Shown: positions 1-10,513, counted from the stretch's first letter. The stretch is DNA of 64,000 bases from a bacterium A37T11 (GCA_900109895.1 FOBR01000003.1:186001-250000); one strand, 5' to 3'. The notes: generated by a model not told the origin, from the sequence alone. Numbers and translations are program-made.

Positions 1-249
1 AGGCGGCTGGAAATCTCTACTACTTACCCGGGTCTGTTGCTCTACACCGGCGATTTGCTGCAAAGCCGGTTATCAGGGCATCATGGTGTACCATATGGTC
101 CATTTGACGGCCTTTGCCTCGAATGCCAGTATTTCCCCGATAGTCCAAACCATCCGACATTCCCCTCCACCATTTTAAAGGCGGGGGAGATCTATCATGA
201 ACAGATTGTTTATAAATTTTGTATTGAACCAGTAGCCGCTGACAAATGA
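1..249 (+). CDS. galM: Aldose 1-epimerase, C-terminal part (cut by window edge)
   Basis: Only the last 82 codons are present; frame 1 is open from the first base. The peptide carries the end of the galactose mutarotase fold: TTYPGLLLYTGD, then CLECQYFPDSPN, whose Glu is the catalytic base in the family, then FPSTILKAGEIY. The enzyme interconverts alpha and beta anomers of aldoses. The stop overlaps the start of the sugar symporter by 4 nt (ATGA), so the two are translationally coupled and belong to the alpha-galactoside operon. The missing N-terminus means a signal peptide cannot be judged. Confidence 0.9.
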   Translation, partial: RRLEISTTYPGLLLYTGDLLQSRLSGHHGVPYGPFDGLCLECQYFPDSPNHPTFPSTILKAGEIYHEQIVYKFCIEPVAADK

Positions 250-1589
250 AAAACTCGACACCTTTTAATTCAGGTTATATCATTGGTATTTCTTTCATCT
301 CTGCGCTGGGTGGGTATTTGTTTGGTTTTGATTTTGCTGTGATTGCGGGCGCTTTACCTTTTCTGAGGCAAGAATTTATGCTTAGTCCCTGGTGGGAGGG
401 TTTCCTGACTGGATCGCTCGGGCTGGGTTGTATAGCGGGCTGTATTGCCGCCGGAAAGATCGCGGATGGTTTCGGGCGGAAACCCGGGTTGATGCTGGCG
501 GCACTTATTTTTGCAGTTTCGTCAATAGGGATGGCCTTGTCTCACGGTCTGATGTTTTTCGTATGCATGCGGTTTGCTGCCGGGATCGGCGTAGGGATGG
601 CCTCCTTACTAAGTCCTATGTATATCGCAGAAGTGTCGCCTGCAGCAGTGCGCGGCCGGAATGTGGCCATTAACCAGCTAACGGTTGTCATCGGCATCCT
701 AGTAACCAACGTGGTGAACTATTTCCTTGCAAATCTGGGCATCGATGCCTGGCGATGGATGTTTGGTTTCGGGGTAGTGCCGTCGCTCTTGTTTTTTGCG
801 GGGGTGTTTTGGCTTCCTGAAAGCCCGCGATGGCTGGTAAAGGCGGGCTACGAAGAAAGGGCCAATGCGGTGTTGCAAAAGATCGGATCCGCTTCGTTTG
901 CGGAACACACACTTTCTGATATTCATCGGTCCCTGCTGGGTGTGCGAAAGCAGCCATTCAGGGCCGTTTTTGAAAAAGGCGTAAGGCCGGCCGTCATCGT
1001 GGGCATTATCCTGGCACTTTTTCAGCAATTATGTGGCATCAACGTGGTTTTTAACTACACTTCTACCATCTTTGAATCAGTCGGGGCCAGCCTTGACCGC
1101 CAATTGTTTGAAATGATCTCCATTGGCGTGGTTAACTTAGTGTTTACTTTACTGGCCATGTGGCAGGTGGATAAATTGGGCAGAAGGCCGCTCATGCTGA
1201 TCGGTTCCTTGGGGCTCAGCCTGCTGTATGTCATACTGGCTTTGCTGTTGCAGGGAAACGCTTCAGCGGTACTGCTGTCTGTGTTTGTATTGCTCGCCAT
1301 TGCCACGTATGCCACTACACTGGCCCCGGTAGTATGGGTGTTGATCTCCGAGATCTTTCCGAATAAGATCCGGGGGACGGCCTCATCTGTCGCCATTGTA
1401 TTCCTATGGATCGGCTATTTTATCCTGGTGTTTACTTTTCCGGTATTAGCGGAAAAATTGGGCACTTATGGCCCTTTCTATTTGTATGCCGGGATCTGCT
1501 TGCTGGGTTTCTTATTTGTAAAAAACAAGGTAAAGGAAACAAAAGGCCAGACGCTGGAAGAGCTGGAACAAACCCTTGGTGGACATTGA
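246..1589 (+). CDS. MFS sugar:proton symporter (sugar porter family)
   Basis: A 447-residue inner-membrane protein with about 12 hydrophobic segments. Sugar-porter signatures are clear: GRKPG in the loop after TM2, PESPRWLVKAG at the end of the first half (about residue 193), DKLGRRP in the loop between TM8 and TM9, and VWVLISEIFPNKIRG in TM10. Length and motifs fit the XylE/GalP/AraE-type family. It starts on an ATG that overlaps the galM stop and sits 18 nt before the next likely start. In this locus it would import galactose or another monosaccharide released in the periplasm by the GH36 and GH97 enzymes. The substrate is inferred from context only. Confidence 0.9.
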   Translation: MKNSTPFNSGYIIGISFISALGGYLFGFDFAVIAGALPFLRQEFMLSPWWEGFLTGSLGLGCIAGCIAAGKIADGFGRKPGLMLAALIFAVSSIGMALSHGLMFFVCMRFAAGIGVGMASLLSPMYIAEVSPAAVRGRNVAINQLTVVIGILVTNVVNYFLANLGIDAWRWMFGFGVVPSLLFFAGVFWLPESPRWLVKAGYEERANAVLQKIGSASFAEHTLSDIHRSLLGVRKQPFRAVFEKGVRPAVIVGIILALFQQLCGINVVFNYTSTIFESVGASLDRQLFEMISIGVVNLVFTLLAMWQVDKLGRRPLMLIGSLGLSLLYVILALLLQGNASAVLLSVFVLLAIATYATTLAPVVWVLISEIFPNKIRGTASSVAIVFLWIGYFILVFTFPVLAEKLGTYGPFYLYAGICLLGFLFVKNKVKETKGQTLEELEQTLGGH

Positions 1590-1607
1590 TAATTGGATAT
1601 TGATAAT

Positions 1608-4600
1608 ATGATGACAACACAACAGAAGGAAATGGATGAATTTACGGTCAATTGCTGGCAGGAGCAGGTCACAATACCAACATATCCTGTGGGAAAGCCG
1701 GACAGAAACCCGATGTTTTTTGAGAAACGAGTATATCAGGGAAGCAGTGGGGTAGTGTATCCGAATCCAGTGATTGAAAAGGTGTATGATGAGAAGGAAG
1801 AAAAGCTTTATCAGGCCCTGTTCCTGGAAAACCACTACATAAAAATCATGATCCTGCCCGAACTGGGTGGACGCATACAAATGGCCTACGATAAAATAAA
1901 GCAACGTCATTTTATTTATTATAACCAGGTGATCAAGCCAGCTTTGGTGGGTTTGACCGGTCCATGGATATCCGGAGGCATCGAGTTTAACTGGCCCCAA
2001 CATCACCGCCCCAGCACCTTTGAGCCCGTCGATTATGATGTGGAAGAACATGCAGATGGCAGCAAAACCGTATGGGTGAGTGAAGTAGAGAAAATGTTCC
2101 ATACAAAAGGCATGGCCGGTTTTACGCTGCGCCCTGACAAGGCCTATATCGAGATAACCGCCAGGCTTTTTAACCGTACAGAACTTCCGCAAACCTTCCT
2201 GTGGTGGGCCAACCCGGCAGTGAAGGTCAATGATGCCTACCAATCAGTCTTCCCCCCTGACGTAAATGCCGTGTTTGATCATGGAAAACGGGACGTCTCA
2301 ACTTTCCCTATCGCGACCGGTACCTACTACAAAGTCGATTATTCACCCGGTACCGATATATCCCGCTATAAAAACATCCCGGTGCCTACGTCATACATGG
2401 CCATCCGGTCTGATTATGATTTTGTAGGGGGCTATGAGCACGATACACAGGCCGGTTTGCTTCACGTGGCCAACCATCATGTATCACCGGGAAAGAAACA
2501 ATGGACGTGGGGGAATGGCGATTTTGGAAAAGCCTGGGACCGGAACCTAACCGATGAAGACGGCCCGTATATCGAACTAATGACGGGAGTATACACCGAC
2601 AATCAACCCGATTTCAGTTGGCTCATGCCGAATGAAGAGAAATCGTTTACCCAGTATTTCATGCCTTACCGCGAGCTGGGTATCGTTAAAAATGCCAATA
2701 AAGATATCTTGCTGGCGCTTGAGCCGGCAGGTAGCGGTCTCGTGGTAAAAGTAATGGTTACAGGCCTGCTTGAACAAATAACGGTCTCGCTGAAAGCCGG
2801 CGAAAGGTTGCTGATGGAAGACGTGCAGTCCTTATCGCCCCAAGAAGTATATGTAAGGGAGATTCCAGGTATATTCGGCATCCCTGAAAATGAACTGCTG
2901 CTGACGATCGTAAATAGAAGCGGAAAAGAACTGATACGCTATGAACCTGCAAAAATCCAGGAAAATACAATTCCGGAACCTGCAAAGCCAGCACTGGCCC
3001 CTGAAGCCGTGGAAAGCACAGAGCAGCTGTTCCTAACAGGACAACACCTGGAGCAGTATCGTCACGCCACCTATAGCCCGGTTCCCTATTATGAAGAGGC
3101 CCTGAAAAGGGATGCCAAAGACATCCGCAACAACAATGCCTTAGGGTTATGGTATTTGCGCAGAGGACAATTTTCCAAAAGCGAGGTTTATTTCAGACAG
3201 GCAGTGGCAACCATAACCGAAAGGAACCCCAACCCGTACGATAGCGAGCCTTACTACAACCTTGGGTTGAGCCTGCAATATCAAGGAAAGACGACGGAAG
3301 CCTATGAAGCTTTTTATAAGGCTACATGGAGCAATGCATGGAAAGATAGTGGGTATTTCGCAGTAGCATGCATCGATATGCAGCGGGGGGATACCGTCCT
3401 GGCACTGGAGCATGTAGAACTGTCTTTGGAACGCAATGCGGTCAACGGAAAAGCACTTGTGCTGAAACTGGCGATCCTCCGTAAGCTTGGCCGGTTAGAT
3501 GATGCGGTGGTTGCCGGAAGAGCGGCCATCGGCCGCGACCGTTTTAACTTGGCAGCATACGCCGAACTGTCAGCAGCTTACCTGGATGCAGGCCAACCGG
3601 CTGAGGCGGCATCCTTTACCGAAACATTGCAGCGGTTATCACGCCGGGATGTACATAGCTTGCTTGAATATGCCGTTGATTTTTCTGCTGCGGGTTTATA
3701 TGAGGAAGCTGCCGGGCTACTACAATATGCATCCACAGATCCATTAAATCCCATGGTAGCATACTATCTTGGCTGGTTACATGACCGTTTAGACGATAGA
3801 GAAAAAACGGAAGATTTTCTAAGACAGGCGTCGTTAGCAGATCCGTTTTTGTGTTTTCCGAACCGATTGCAGGATATCCGGATACTTCAGTTTGCCATCG
3901 AAAAAAACATTGCTGACGCCCGGGCATCCTATTACCTGGGTAACCTATTTTATGATAAGCGGCAATATGCAGAAGCAATCGCCTACTGGGAAACAGCCGC
4001 CGGGCTGGATGGCTCATTCCCAACTGTGTTCAGGAACCTGGGCATCGCCTATTATAATAAAAAAAGTGAGCCGGCCCGGGCATTGGCCTGCTATGAAAAG
4101 GCCTTCGCGCTGGACCCCAGTGATGCACGGGTGCTTATGGAACTGGATCAACTATCCAAACTGCTCAATAAAACACCCGCCAAACGCCTGGATTTTCTGG
4201 AAGAACATTTGCAAACGACCCTTCAAAGGGACGACACTTGTCTTGAACGCATCACGCTGTATAATCTGCTAGGGCGTGAAGAAGAAGCCCTGCAACTTTT
4301 GCTGGGCCGGCAGTTCCATCCCTGGGAGGGGGGAGAAGGCAAAGTAGCGGCGCAATATGTATTCAGTTTGATCGCTCAGGCAACCAAATTTTTACGTGGA
4401 CATCAGCCTGAAACAGCCATACATCTGCTAACGCAGGCGTTGACCTATCCACACAACCTAGGAGAAGGGAAACTTTTTGGAACGCGTGAAAATGATATCT
4501 TTTATGGCATGGGCTGTGCTTATGAACAGATGGGAAACCACGGGGAAGCACGTCGGTATTTCAGCATGGCCACTGAAGGTTCTGACGAGCCTGCTGCTGC

Positions 4601-4973
4601 AATGTTCTATAATGATCAACAGCCAGACAAAATCTTTTATCAGGGGATGGCCTATATGAAACTGGGGCATCATGAAAAGTCGTCTTCTATCTTCAAAAAA
4701 CTGGTTGACTACGGGGCTGCGCACCTGAACGACGTGATCCGGATTGATTATTTTGCAGTATCCCTTCCTGATTTGCTGATATTTGATGCCGACCTTGACA
4801 AGCGCAACCGGATTCACTGTCACTTTATGATGGCGTTGGGAAATTTGGGCCTGAAGATATTTTATAATGCAGAAGAACATTTGCAAACTATTTTAAGAGA
4901 GGAGCCTAACCATCAAGGTGCTATTATGCATTTACAGTTGTTGCAGGAATTGAAATCAACGACGATATTTTAA
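1608..4973 (+). CDS. DUF5107 domain / tetratricopeptide repeat protein
   Basis: About 1121 residues. The frame is open from a TTG at 1593, but ATG 1608 (followed by ATG 1611) is the likelier start. The first ~370 residues match the DUF5107 type: an all-beta, mutarotase-like region with ILPELGGRIQMAYDK, WISGGIEFNWPQHHRPST and WTWGNGDFGKAWDRNLTDEDGPYIELMTGVYTDNQ (quoted in pieces; residues 80-340). The remainder is a long array of TPR helices, for example PYYNLGLSLQYQGKTTEAYE near residue 550. There is no signal peptide, so it should be cytoplasmic. The fold and the neighbours (mutarotase, symporter, GH36) suggest binding or processing of an imported sugar, with TPRs for partner contact. The reaction is unknown. 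Confidence 0.8.
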   Translation: MMTTQQKEMDEFTVNCWQEQVTIPTYPVGKPDRNPMFFEKRVYQGSSGVVYPNPVIEKVYDEKEEKLYQALFLENHYIKIMILPELGGRIQMAYDKIKQRHFIYYNQVIKPALVGLTGPWISGGIEFNWPQHHRPSTFEPVDYDVEEHADGSKTVWVSEVEKMFHTKGMAGFTLRPDKAYIEITARLFNRTELPQTFLWWANPAVKVNDAYQSVFPPDVNAVFDHGKRDVSTFPIATGTYYKVDYSPGTDISRYKNIPVPTSYMAIRSDYDFVGGYEHDTQAGLLHVANHHVSPGKKQWTWGNGDFGKAWDRNLTDEDGPYIELMTGVYTDNQPDFSWLMPNEEKSFTQYFMPYRELGIVKNANKDILLALEPAGSGLVVKVMVTGLLEQITVSLKAGERLLMEDVQSLSPQEVYVREIPGIFGIPENELLLTIVNRSGKELIRYEPAKIQENTIPEPAKPALAPEAVESTEQLFLTGQHLEQYRHATYSPVPYYEEALKRDAKDIRNNNALGLWYLRRGQFSKSEVYFRQAVATITERNPNPYDSEPYYNLGLSLQYQGKTTEAYEAFYKATWSNAWKDSGYFAVACIDMQRGDTVLALEHVELSLERNAVNGKALVLKLAILRKLGRLDDAVVAGRAAIGRDRFNLAAYAELSAAYLDAGQPAEAASFTETLQRLSRRDVHSLLEYAVDFSAAGLYEEAAGLLQYASTDPLNPMVAYYLGWLHDRLDDREKTEDFLRQASLADPFLCFPNRLQDIRILQFAIEKNIADARASYYLGNLFYDKRQYAEAIAYWETAAGLDGSFPTVFRNLGIAYYNKKSEPARALACYEKAFALDPSDARVLMELDQLSKLLNKTPAKRLDFLEEHLQTTLQRDDTCLERITLYNLLGREEEALQLLLGRQFHPWEGGEGKVAAQYVFSLIAQATKFLRGHQPETAIHLLTQALTYPHNLGEGKLFGTRENDIFYGMGCAYEQMGNHGEARRYFSMATEGSDEPAAAMFYNDQQPDKIFYQGMAYMKLGHHEKSSSIFKKLVDYGAAHLNDVIRIDYFAVSLPDLLIFDADLDKRNRIHCHFMMALGNLGLKIFYNAEEHLQTILREEPNHQGAIMHLQLLQELKSTTIF

Positions 4974-4979
4974 GTGATT

Positions 4980-7193
4980 ATGTTTTGTAAAAAAGTAAAG
5001 ACGACCTCAACACAGCTTGGTTATTTATTCATGCTTAATTTAGCTCTCGTTGCTACACATTCTTATGGTCAGGATAAAGTTTTGACCGTAGAAACCAGTC
5101 ATCACGCGATCGCATTGAATGTAAATGCAAAAAAGGATTTAAGTATTATCTATTTAGGTGAACGGCTGGCATACCCCGATGAATACATGCACGTGGAGGG
5201 AGCCTACCGGCAACCCGAAGACTATACTGGGCTGTATAACGCCGCATATACACCGTCGGGATCACGTAACTTGCTCGAACCAGCCATTACGGTTATCCAT
5301 GCCGATGGGAACACTTCGCTTGATTTACAGTATGTGAACCATGATGTGGAGAATGTACAGGAAGGGGTTTCGTTGCTCAAGGTATTTCTTGAAGATCCGG
5401 CCTATCCTTTTGAAGTGACGCTCTTTTATAAATCTTATTATAAGGAGGATGTGGTAGAGCAATGGACGGAGATCAAACATCGCGAAAATGGGGATGTACA
5501 ACTCTTGAAGTATGCCTCTGCCAATCTTTACCTGAAAGCAGGCAGCTTTTATTTACGCCAATATCACGGTGATTGGGCGAAAGAGATGCAACCTGAAGAA
5601 GCGAAACTCACACACGGCATCAAGACGCTTGATTCTAAATTAGGGACGAGGGCCAACCTGTTTCAACCTTCTATGTTCATGGTTTCGCTAGATAAACCTG
5701 CCACAGAGGATGAGGGGGAGGTGATTTTCGGGGCATTGGAATGGAGCGGTAATTTTCGGACGGATCTGGAATTGGATCCGAAAGATAATTTAAGGATCTT
5801 GTCGGGCATAAATAATGATGCCTCCTCATATACCCTTCCGGCCGGAAAGATTTTTACGACCCCTGCTTTCCTTTATACTTTTTCTGATAAAGGAAAAGGC
5901 CAAGCGAGCCGTAATCTGCACAATTGGGCCAGGAACTATAAGCTGACGGATGGAAAAGGAAGCAGGCTCACATTGCTTAATAACTGGGAATCGACCTATT
6001 TTGATTTCAACGAGCAGAAATTAAAAGAACTATTGAAAGATACGAAGAAATTGGGGGTTGACCTGTTTTTGTTGGACGATGGCTGGTTTGGGAACAAATA
6101 TCCACGAAATGGGGATAATGCCGGTTTGGGTGATTGGGCAGAAAATCAGGCTAAATTGCCGCATGGCATCGATAGTCTGGTGAGCGAGGCGACAGAGGAT
6201 GGCGTAAAGTTTGGTATCTGGATAGAACCTGAAATGGTAAACCCTAAGAGCGAATTATATGAAATGCACCCGGATTGGGTAATCAAACAACCGAAACGGG
6301 AGGAATACTATTTTAGGAATCAATTGGTGTTGGATCTCAGTAATCCTGAAGTACAGGGTTTTGTATACGGGATAGTGGATGGCCTGTTCCGGAAAAACCC
6401 CGGACTGGCCTATATTAAGTGGGATTGCAATGCGGTTATATACAATGCTTATTCGGCGCACTTGCAGCATCAATCTCATTTGTACATCGATTACATTCGC
6501 GGTTTATATAAGGTACTGGCACGTATTCGTGCTAAATATCCGAACGTGCCGATGATGCTTTGTTCGGGCGGGGGCGGAAGAGTAGATTACGGCGCTCTTC
6601 AGTATTTCACAGAGTTTTGGCCAAGTGATAATACCGATCCAATGGAACGTATCTTTATGCAGTGGGAGTATTCTTATTTTTTTCCTGCGATCAGTAGTTC
6701 CAATCATGTGACTGATTGGGGCAAACAACCGCTCAAGTTCCGTATAGACGTGGCAATGATGGGCAAATTGGGTTTTGACATTGTTATTCCGAAACTTTCT
6801 CAGGAAGACCTTGGATTTTGCCAGGATGCTGTAGCGACATATAATAATATAAAACAAGTTATTTGGCAGGGTGATCAATACAGGCTATCTGACCCCGGGA
6901 AGCACAGTGTAGCCAGTATGCTATATATGGCTAATGACAAAAAGAACGGTATCCTGTTTAATTATTTGGTAAATAATCGATATGATCAGGGAAGTATGCT
7001 CCCTGTAAGGTTAACCGGCTTGGATCCGGGCATGAAGTACCGGATAACTGAGCTGAATCTTTATCCGGGTACGCCGTCATCAATAGATGCCGACGGGGTA
7101 TATTGGGGTGACTTCCTGATGAAGGTAGGTTTTAACCCTCAGGTAAATGTTAGTAGATCAAGTGTTGTCCTGAAGATATCGAAGGCAGATTAA
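4980..7193 (+). CDS. GH36 alpha-galactosidase, exported
   Basis: A 737-residue protein from ATG 4980; a GTG at 4974 is also in frame. The first ~30 residues form a signal peptide ending near HSYGQ, so it should be periplasmic. Family GH36 features are complete: an N-terminal beta-sandwich, then the barrel with LFLLDDGWFGN (about 361), YIKWDCN with the nucleophile Asp482, and WPSDNTDP with the acid/base Asp550. It hydrolyses terminal alpha-1,6-galactose from melibiose, raffinose-type sugars or galactomannan. It follows the DUF5107 gene after 6 nt and precedes the SusC gene by 162 nt, with a terminator-like hairpin between. The enzyme class is secure; the preferred substrate is not. Confidence 0.92.
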   Translation: MFCKKVKTTSTQLGYLFMLNLALVATHSYGQDKVLTVETSHHAIALNVNAKKDLSIIYLGERLAYPDEYMHVEGAYRQPEDYTGLYNAAYTPSGSRNLLEPAITVIHADGNTSLDLQYVNHDVENVQEGVSLLKVFLEDPAYPFEVTLFYKSYYKEDVVEQWTEIKHRENGDVQLLKYASANLYLKAGSFYLRQYHGDWAKEMQPEEAKLTHGIKTLDSKLGTRANLFQPSMFMVSLDKPATEDEGEVIFGALEWSGNFRTDLELDPKDNLRILSGINNDASSYTLPAGKIFTTPAFLYTFSDKGKGQASRNLHNWARNYKLTDGKGSRLTLLNNWESTYFDFNEQKLKELLKDTKKLGVDLFLLDDGWFGNKYPRNGDNAGLGDWAENQAKLPHGIDSLVSEATEDGVKFGIWIEPEMVNPKSELYEMHPDWVIKQPKREEYYFRNQLVLDLSNPEVQGFVYGIVDGLFRKNPGLAYIKWDCNAVIYNAYSAHLQHQSHLYIDYIRGLYKVLARIRAKYPNVPMMLCSGGGGRVDYGALQYFTEFWPSDNTDPMERIFMQWEYSYFFPAISSSNHVTDWGKQPLKFRIDVAMMGKLGFDIVIPKLSQEDLGFCQDAVATYNNIKQVIWQGDQYRLSDPGKHSVASMLYMANDKKNGILFNYLVNNRYDQGSMLPVRLTGLDPGMKYRITELNLYPGTPSSIDADGVYWGDFLMKVGFNPQVNVSRSSVVLKISKAD

Positions 7194-7198
7194 CGATC

Positions 7199-7240
7199 CA
7201 TTTCCGATGACAAGACCTTCCGAAATGGAGGGTTTTTTTT
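7199..7240 (+). terminator. Rho-independent terminator after GH36
   Basis: CCATTTC at 7199 pairs with GAAATGG about 15 nt later and is followed by AGGG and eight T residues. It ends the galM-MFS-DUF5107-GH36 transcript, or weakens read-through into SusC. Confidence 0.7.
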
Positions 7241-7355
7241 GATAAAAATGTCCATGTTTTTGTGATGTTTGTCCATTTTACTCTTGCTGGATCCTGATAA
7301 CTTTAAATTATAACTTTTTTAAACTTAAAAATATTCTTAGACCAACACTTAAAGT

Positions 7356-10300
7356 ATGAAGCTTTCATTTTATTTAAATCACAAATCCATTTTTGTGCGA
7401 CATGTTGCACTTTTAATAGTTTTCCTGTCTCTGTGGGGACTGGGCGCAAAAGGACAGGTTGAAAACATCCGCGTCAAAGGGCGTGTGTCTGACCAAACCG
7501 ATATGCGGTTGACCGGGGTGAGTATTAGTGTTGTAGGGGGAGGCGGAAGTGCTTCTACCGATGCCAATGGCGAATATGAAATTGCCGCACCAGCAAACGG
7601 CATACTTCGGTTTACCTATGTGGGCTTTGTGACCCAGGAGGTGGCGATCAATAACCGGACAACTATTCCCGTCGTCTTGCAGAAAGACAATACCGAGCTT
7701 GATGAAGTGGTCGTTGTAGGTGTGGCATTCAAGAAAAGTGACCTAACCGGGGCCGTCAGTAGTGTGGGCAGCAAAGTGCTTGAGGAAAAACCGGTAACCA
7801 ATGTTAACCAAGCCATTCAGGGACGTGTAGCCGGTGTTTTCATTGCAAACCCAACCCGACCGACGGACGATGCTTCTATCAAGATCCGCGGTGTCAATAC
7901 GATTAATGGTTCTACGGATCCTATCTATGTGATAGATGGTATGGTGATGGATAATTCTTTTTCTGGCTTCAATGCGGTGAACCTGAATGATGTTGCCTCC
8001 ATCGAAGTGTTGAAAGATGCTTCTGCCACAGCGCTGTATGGTTCACGTGGTTCTAATGGGGTTGTTGTGATTACGACCAAAAAGGGCAGGAAGGGCGAAG
8101 GCCGGGTGACGTACGACGGGTGGATGGGGCTTGAGACATATGCCAACACACCGAAGACAATGGATACCCGCCAATTGTTTGAGCTTCGTAAAGAGGCTTA
8201 TGCCAATGGCTATCGGCAGACCAATCCCGACGCTGATTTGGATTCCTATATAAATAATGTTGTCATGGGGTCTAATACGGTGTTTGCCGATTATGAATTT
8301 GCGGCTTATAATAATAATGACAATTATAACTGGCTGGATGCTGTAAGCCGTACGGGCAGGCAGCAGAACCATGTTGTAAGCATGTCTAACGGCGACGATA
8401 AAGGGTCGTATTATATCAGTTTCGGTTATACCGACCACAAAGGCGTCATTAAAAAGTCAGAACAGGAAAAGTACAGCGGACGCATCAACGCTGACCAGCA
8501 GATCAAAACCTGGCTAAGGGTGAGTACCAATACTACGTATACGCGCACCAACAATACGTTGGTTGATGACGGTATCATGAACAGGGCACGTTTGGCCAAT
8601 CCGATGCTTGCCGTTTCCGACGAGTTGGAAACATTGAACTGGCAGGGAATTTTTGATCAGAATAATTTTAATCCGCTGCGTTCTTTGAGGGTAGACCACG
8701 ATCAGGTCTTAAATCGGTTGCTTACCTCCAACTATGTCAATGTTAACCCGATAGAAGGATTGAACTTGCGTTCCACGTTTTCCGTCGATTATGCACAGAA
8801 ACAGGATAACAAATATACACCCAACGATATTTATGAGTCTGAACGCTATGGAACACAAGGAGAAGCGGTTGATAATCGTGATACACGCACGGTATGGCAA
8901 TGGGACAATACAATTTCTTATGCTACCACGATCAATGGGCGCCACAAGCTGAACGCTATGGTTGGTACAAGTGCTACCCAGACAAAATATAGTTACATTG
9001 ACGGAACGGCTACGGGTTATGGGTCTAATCAGTTTGGGTATCACAGTTTGCAGTCGGGCTATAAGAAGGACCAACGCGGCTTGGGTTCAGCATGGTCAGA
9101 ACAGACGTTGCTTTCCTACATCGCTCGTCTGAATTATACCTATGATGAGCGGTATTTATTGACAGCTACGGGCCGTTATGATGGTTCTTCCAAATTTGCC
9201 AGCGGAAACCAGTGGGGTATATTTCCATCGTTGTCTGCAGCATGGAACATAACTGAAGAGAATTTTATGAAAAAGCAGCATTTCTTCGATCAATTGAAGC
9301 TGCGTGCTGGTTTTGGTATTGTGGGTAATCAGAACATCGATGATTTCGCTTATCTCTCGTTATATAACGTGGGCTATACCGGTACTGCGGAGACGGGTTA
9401 TACGTATTCATTTACGTCTAATGGACGACGAGGCACACCGGATATCAGCTGGGAAAAACAGAAACAGTGGAATCTGGGGGCTGACATGGGGTTTCTGGAG
9501 AATCGTTTCCATTTGTCGGTGGACGCGTTTTTGATCAAAAACAAAGATTTGTTGATGAGTCACTCCCTCGCAACGACCACTGGTTATTCAACCACCATTG
9601 AGAATATTGGGGCGATCGAGAATAAAGGTTTGGAGTTTTCGTTTGATGGTAATCTATGGAGAACAAAGGATTTTGAATGGAATTTTGCTGCGACCTTCTC
9701 TAAGGATAAAAATAAGGTCACACAACTTTATGGAAGCGCAGGGGTGGTTTATAATGTGGATGGCGACCGTAATATTCAGAAAGAAGGTAACTTATTCCTG
9801 GGCGAGTCACGTAATACCCTATATCTGTGGAGGACGGGGGGCATTGCTCAGTCAACGGATATGGATCGTTTAAATAAGATCAACTGGAACGGATATAACG
9901 TCAATCCGGGAGATATTTATCCGCTGGACTACAATGGGGATGGTCAGATCGACCAGAATGACCGTGTGGTCATTGGGGGTACCGATCCAAAATTTTATGG
10001 TGGGTTCTCCTCGGATTTCAGGTGGAAAAATATTTCTTTGAATACCGTGTTTAGCTACTCTTACGGGGCAAAAAAACTGAGTCCATGGTATGAGTCTTTA
10101 ATTACAAGCAGCGGGTCAAGTATTGCTTCCACCGATCTGTTGGATCGTTGGACCCCGGAGAACACAAATGCGGTATTTCCACGTGTATTGGCAGGTTTTG
10201 ACTATACCCACTACAATGCCAGTCAAATGGATTTCACTGTGCAGAATGCATCGTTTCTTCGGTTGTCGGCCTTAACAGTGGCTTATACTTTGCCAAATCA

Positions 10301-10454
10301 AGTTATCAATGCAGCTAAATTATCCAACCTACGTGTTTATGCAACGGGTTCCAATCTCTTCTGTCTGACGGATTATAAAGGGTACGATCCTGAAATGGGA
10401 GACTGGTATCCGCCGACACGTATGTGGACATTTGGTATAAACATGGCGTTTTAG
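7356..10454 (+). CDS. SusC/RagA-type TonB-dependent outer-membrane transporter
   Basis: A 1032-residue outer-membrane barrel. The signal peptide ends near LGAKGQ (about 33). A carboxypeptidase-D-like regulatory domain follows (VKGRVSDQTDMRLTGV to TIPVVLQK, about 38-112), then the TonB-box region DEVVVVG and the plug with NQAIQGRVAGV, IRGVNTING, DPIYVIDG and ASATALYGSRGSNGVVVITTKKG (quoted in pieces). The barrel ends in an aromatic-final beta strand, FGINMAF. There is no STN domain, so it should not signal to a sigma factor. It forms a pair with the SusD gene 59 nt downstream. The GH36 and GH97 neighbours point to alpha-galactoside oligosaccharide uptake. Confidence 0.93.
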   Translation: MKLSFYLNHKSIFVRHVALLIVFLSLWGLGAKGQVENIRVKGRVSDQTDMRLTGVSISVVGGGGSASTDANGEYEIAAPANGILRFTYVGFVTQEVAINNRTTIPVVLQKDNTELDEVVVVGVAFKKSDLTGAVSSVGSKVLEEKPVTNVNQAIQGRVAGVFIANPTRPTDDASIKIRGVNTINGSTDPIYVIDGMVMDNSFSGFNAVNLNDVASIEVLKDASATALYGSRGSNGVVVITTKKGRKGEGRVTYDGWMGLETYANTPKTMDTRQLFELRKEAYANGYRQTNPDADLDSYINNVVMGSNTVFADYEFAAYNNNDNYNWLDAVSRTGRQQNHVVSMSNGDDKGSYYISFGYTDHKGVIKKSEQEKYSGRINADQQIKTWLRVSTNTTYTRTNNTLVDDGIMNRARLANPMLAVSDELETLNWQGIFDQNNFNPLRSLRVDHDQVLNRLLTSNYVNVNPIEGLNLRSTFSVDYAQKQDNKYTPNDIYESERYGTQGEAVDNRDTRTVWQWDNTISYATTINGRHKLNAMVGTSATQTKYSYIDGTATGYGSNQFGYHSLQSGYKKDQRGLGSAWSEQTLLSYIARLNYTYDERYLLTATGRYDGSSKFASGNQWGIFPSLSAAWNITEENFMKKQHFFDQLKLRAGFGIVGNQNIDDFAYLSLYNVGYTGTAETGYTYSFTSNGRRGTPDISWEKQKQWNLGADMGFLENRFHLSVDAFLIKNKDLLMSHSLATTTGYSTTIENIGAIENKGLEFSFDGNLWRTKDFEWNFAATFSKDKNKVTQLYGSAGVVYNVDGDRNIQKEGNLFLGESRNTLYLWRTGGIAQSTDMDRLNKINWNGYNVNPGDIYPLDYNGDGQIDQNDRVVIGGTDPKFYGGFSSDFRWKNISLNTVFSYSYGAKKLSPWYESLITSSGSSIASTDLLDRWTPENTNAVFPRVLAGFDYTHYNASQMDFTVQNASFLRLSALTVAYTLPNQVINAAKLSNLRVYATGSNLFCLTDYKGYDPEMGDWYPPTRMWTFGINMAF

Positions 10455-10513
10455 GATAGGAATAAAAAATAGTGAAAAAAAATACAAGGTGAAACTGAAA
10501 AAAAAAATTATAA

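Noticed and set aside
1512-2243. Open frame of 243 codons on the minus strand
   Set aside because: It lies opposite the DUF5107 gene, crosses the symporter end, and has no recognisable domain; it is a shadow of the coding strand.
7268-7305. TTTG and TAACTTTA as promoter of the first SusC
   Set aside because: The spacer is 26 nt, outside the 19-21 nt range, and the second box has a mismatch at its last base.
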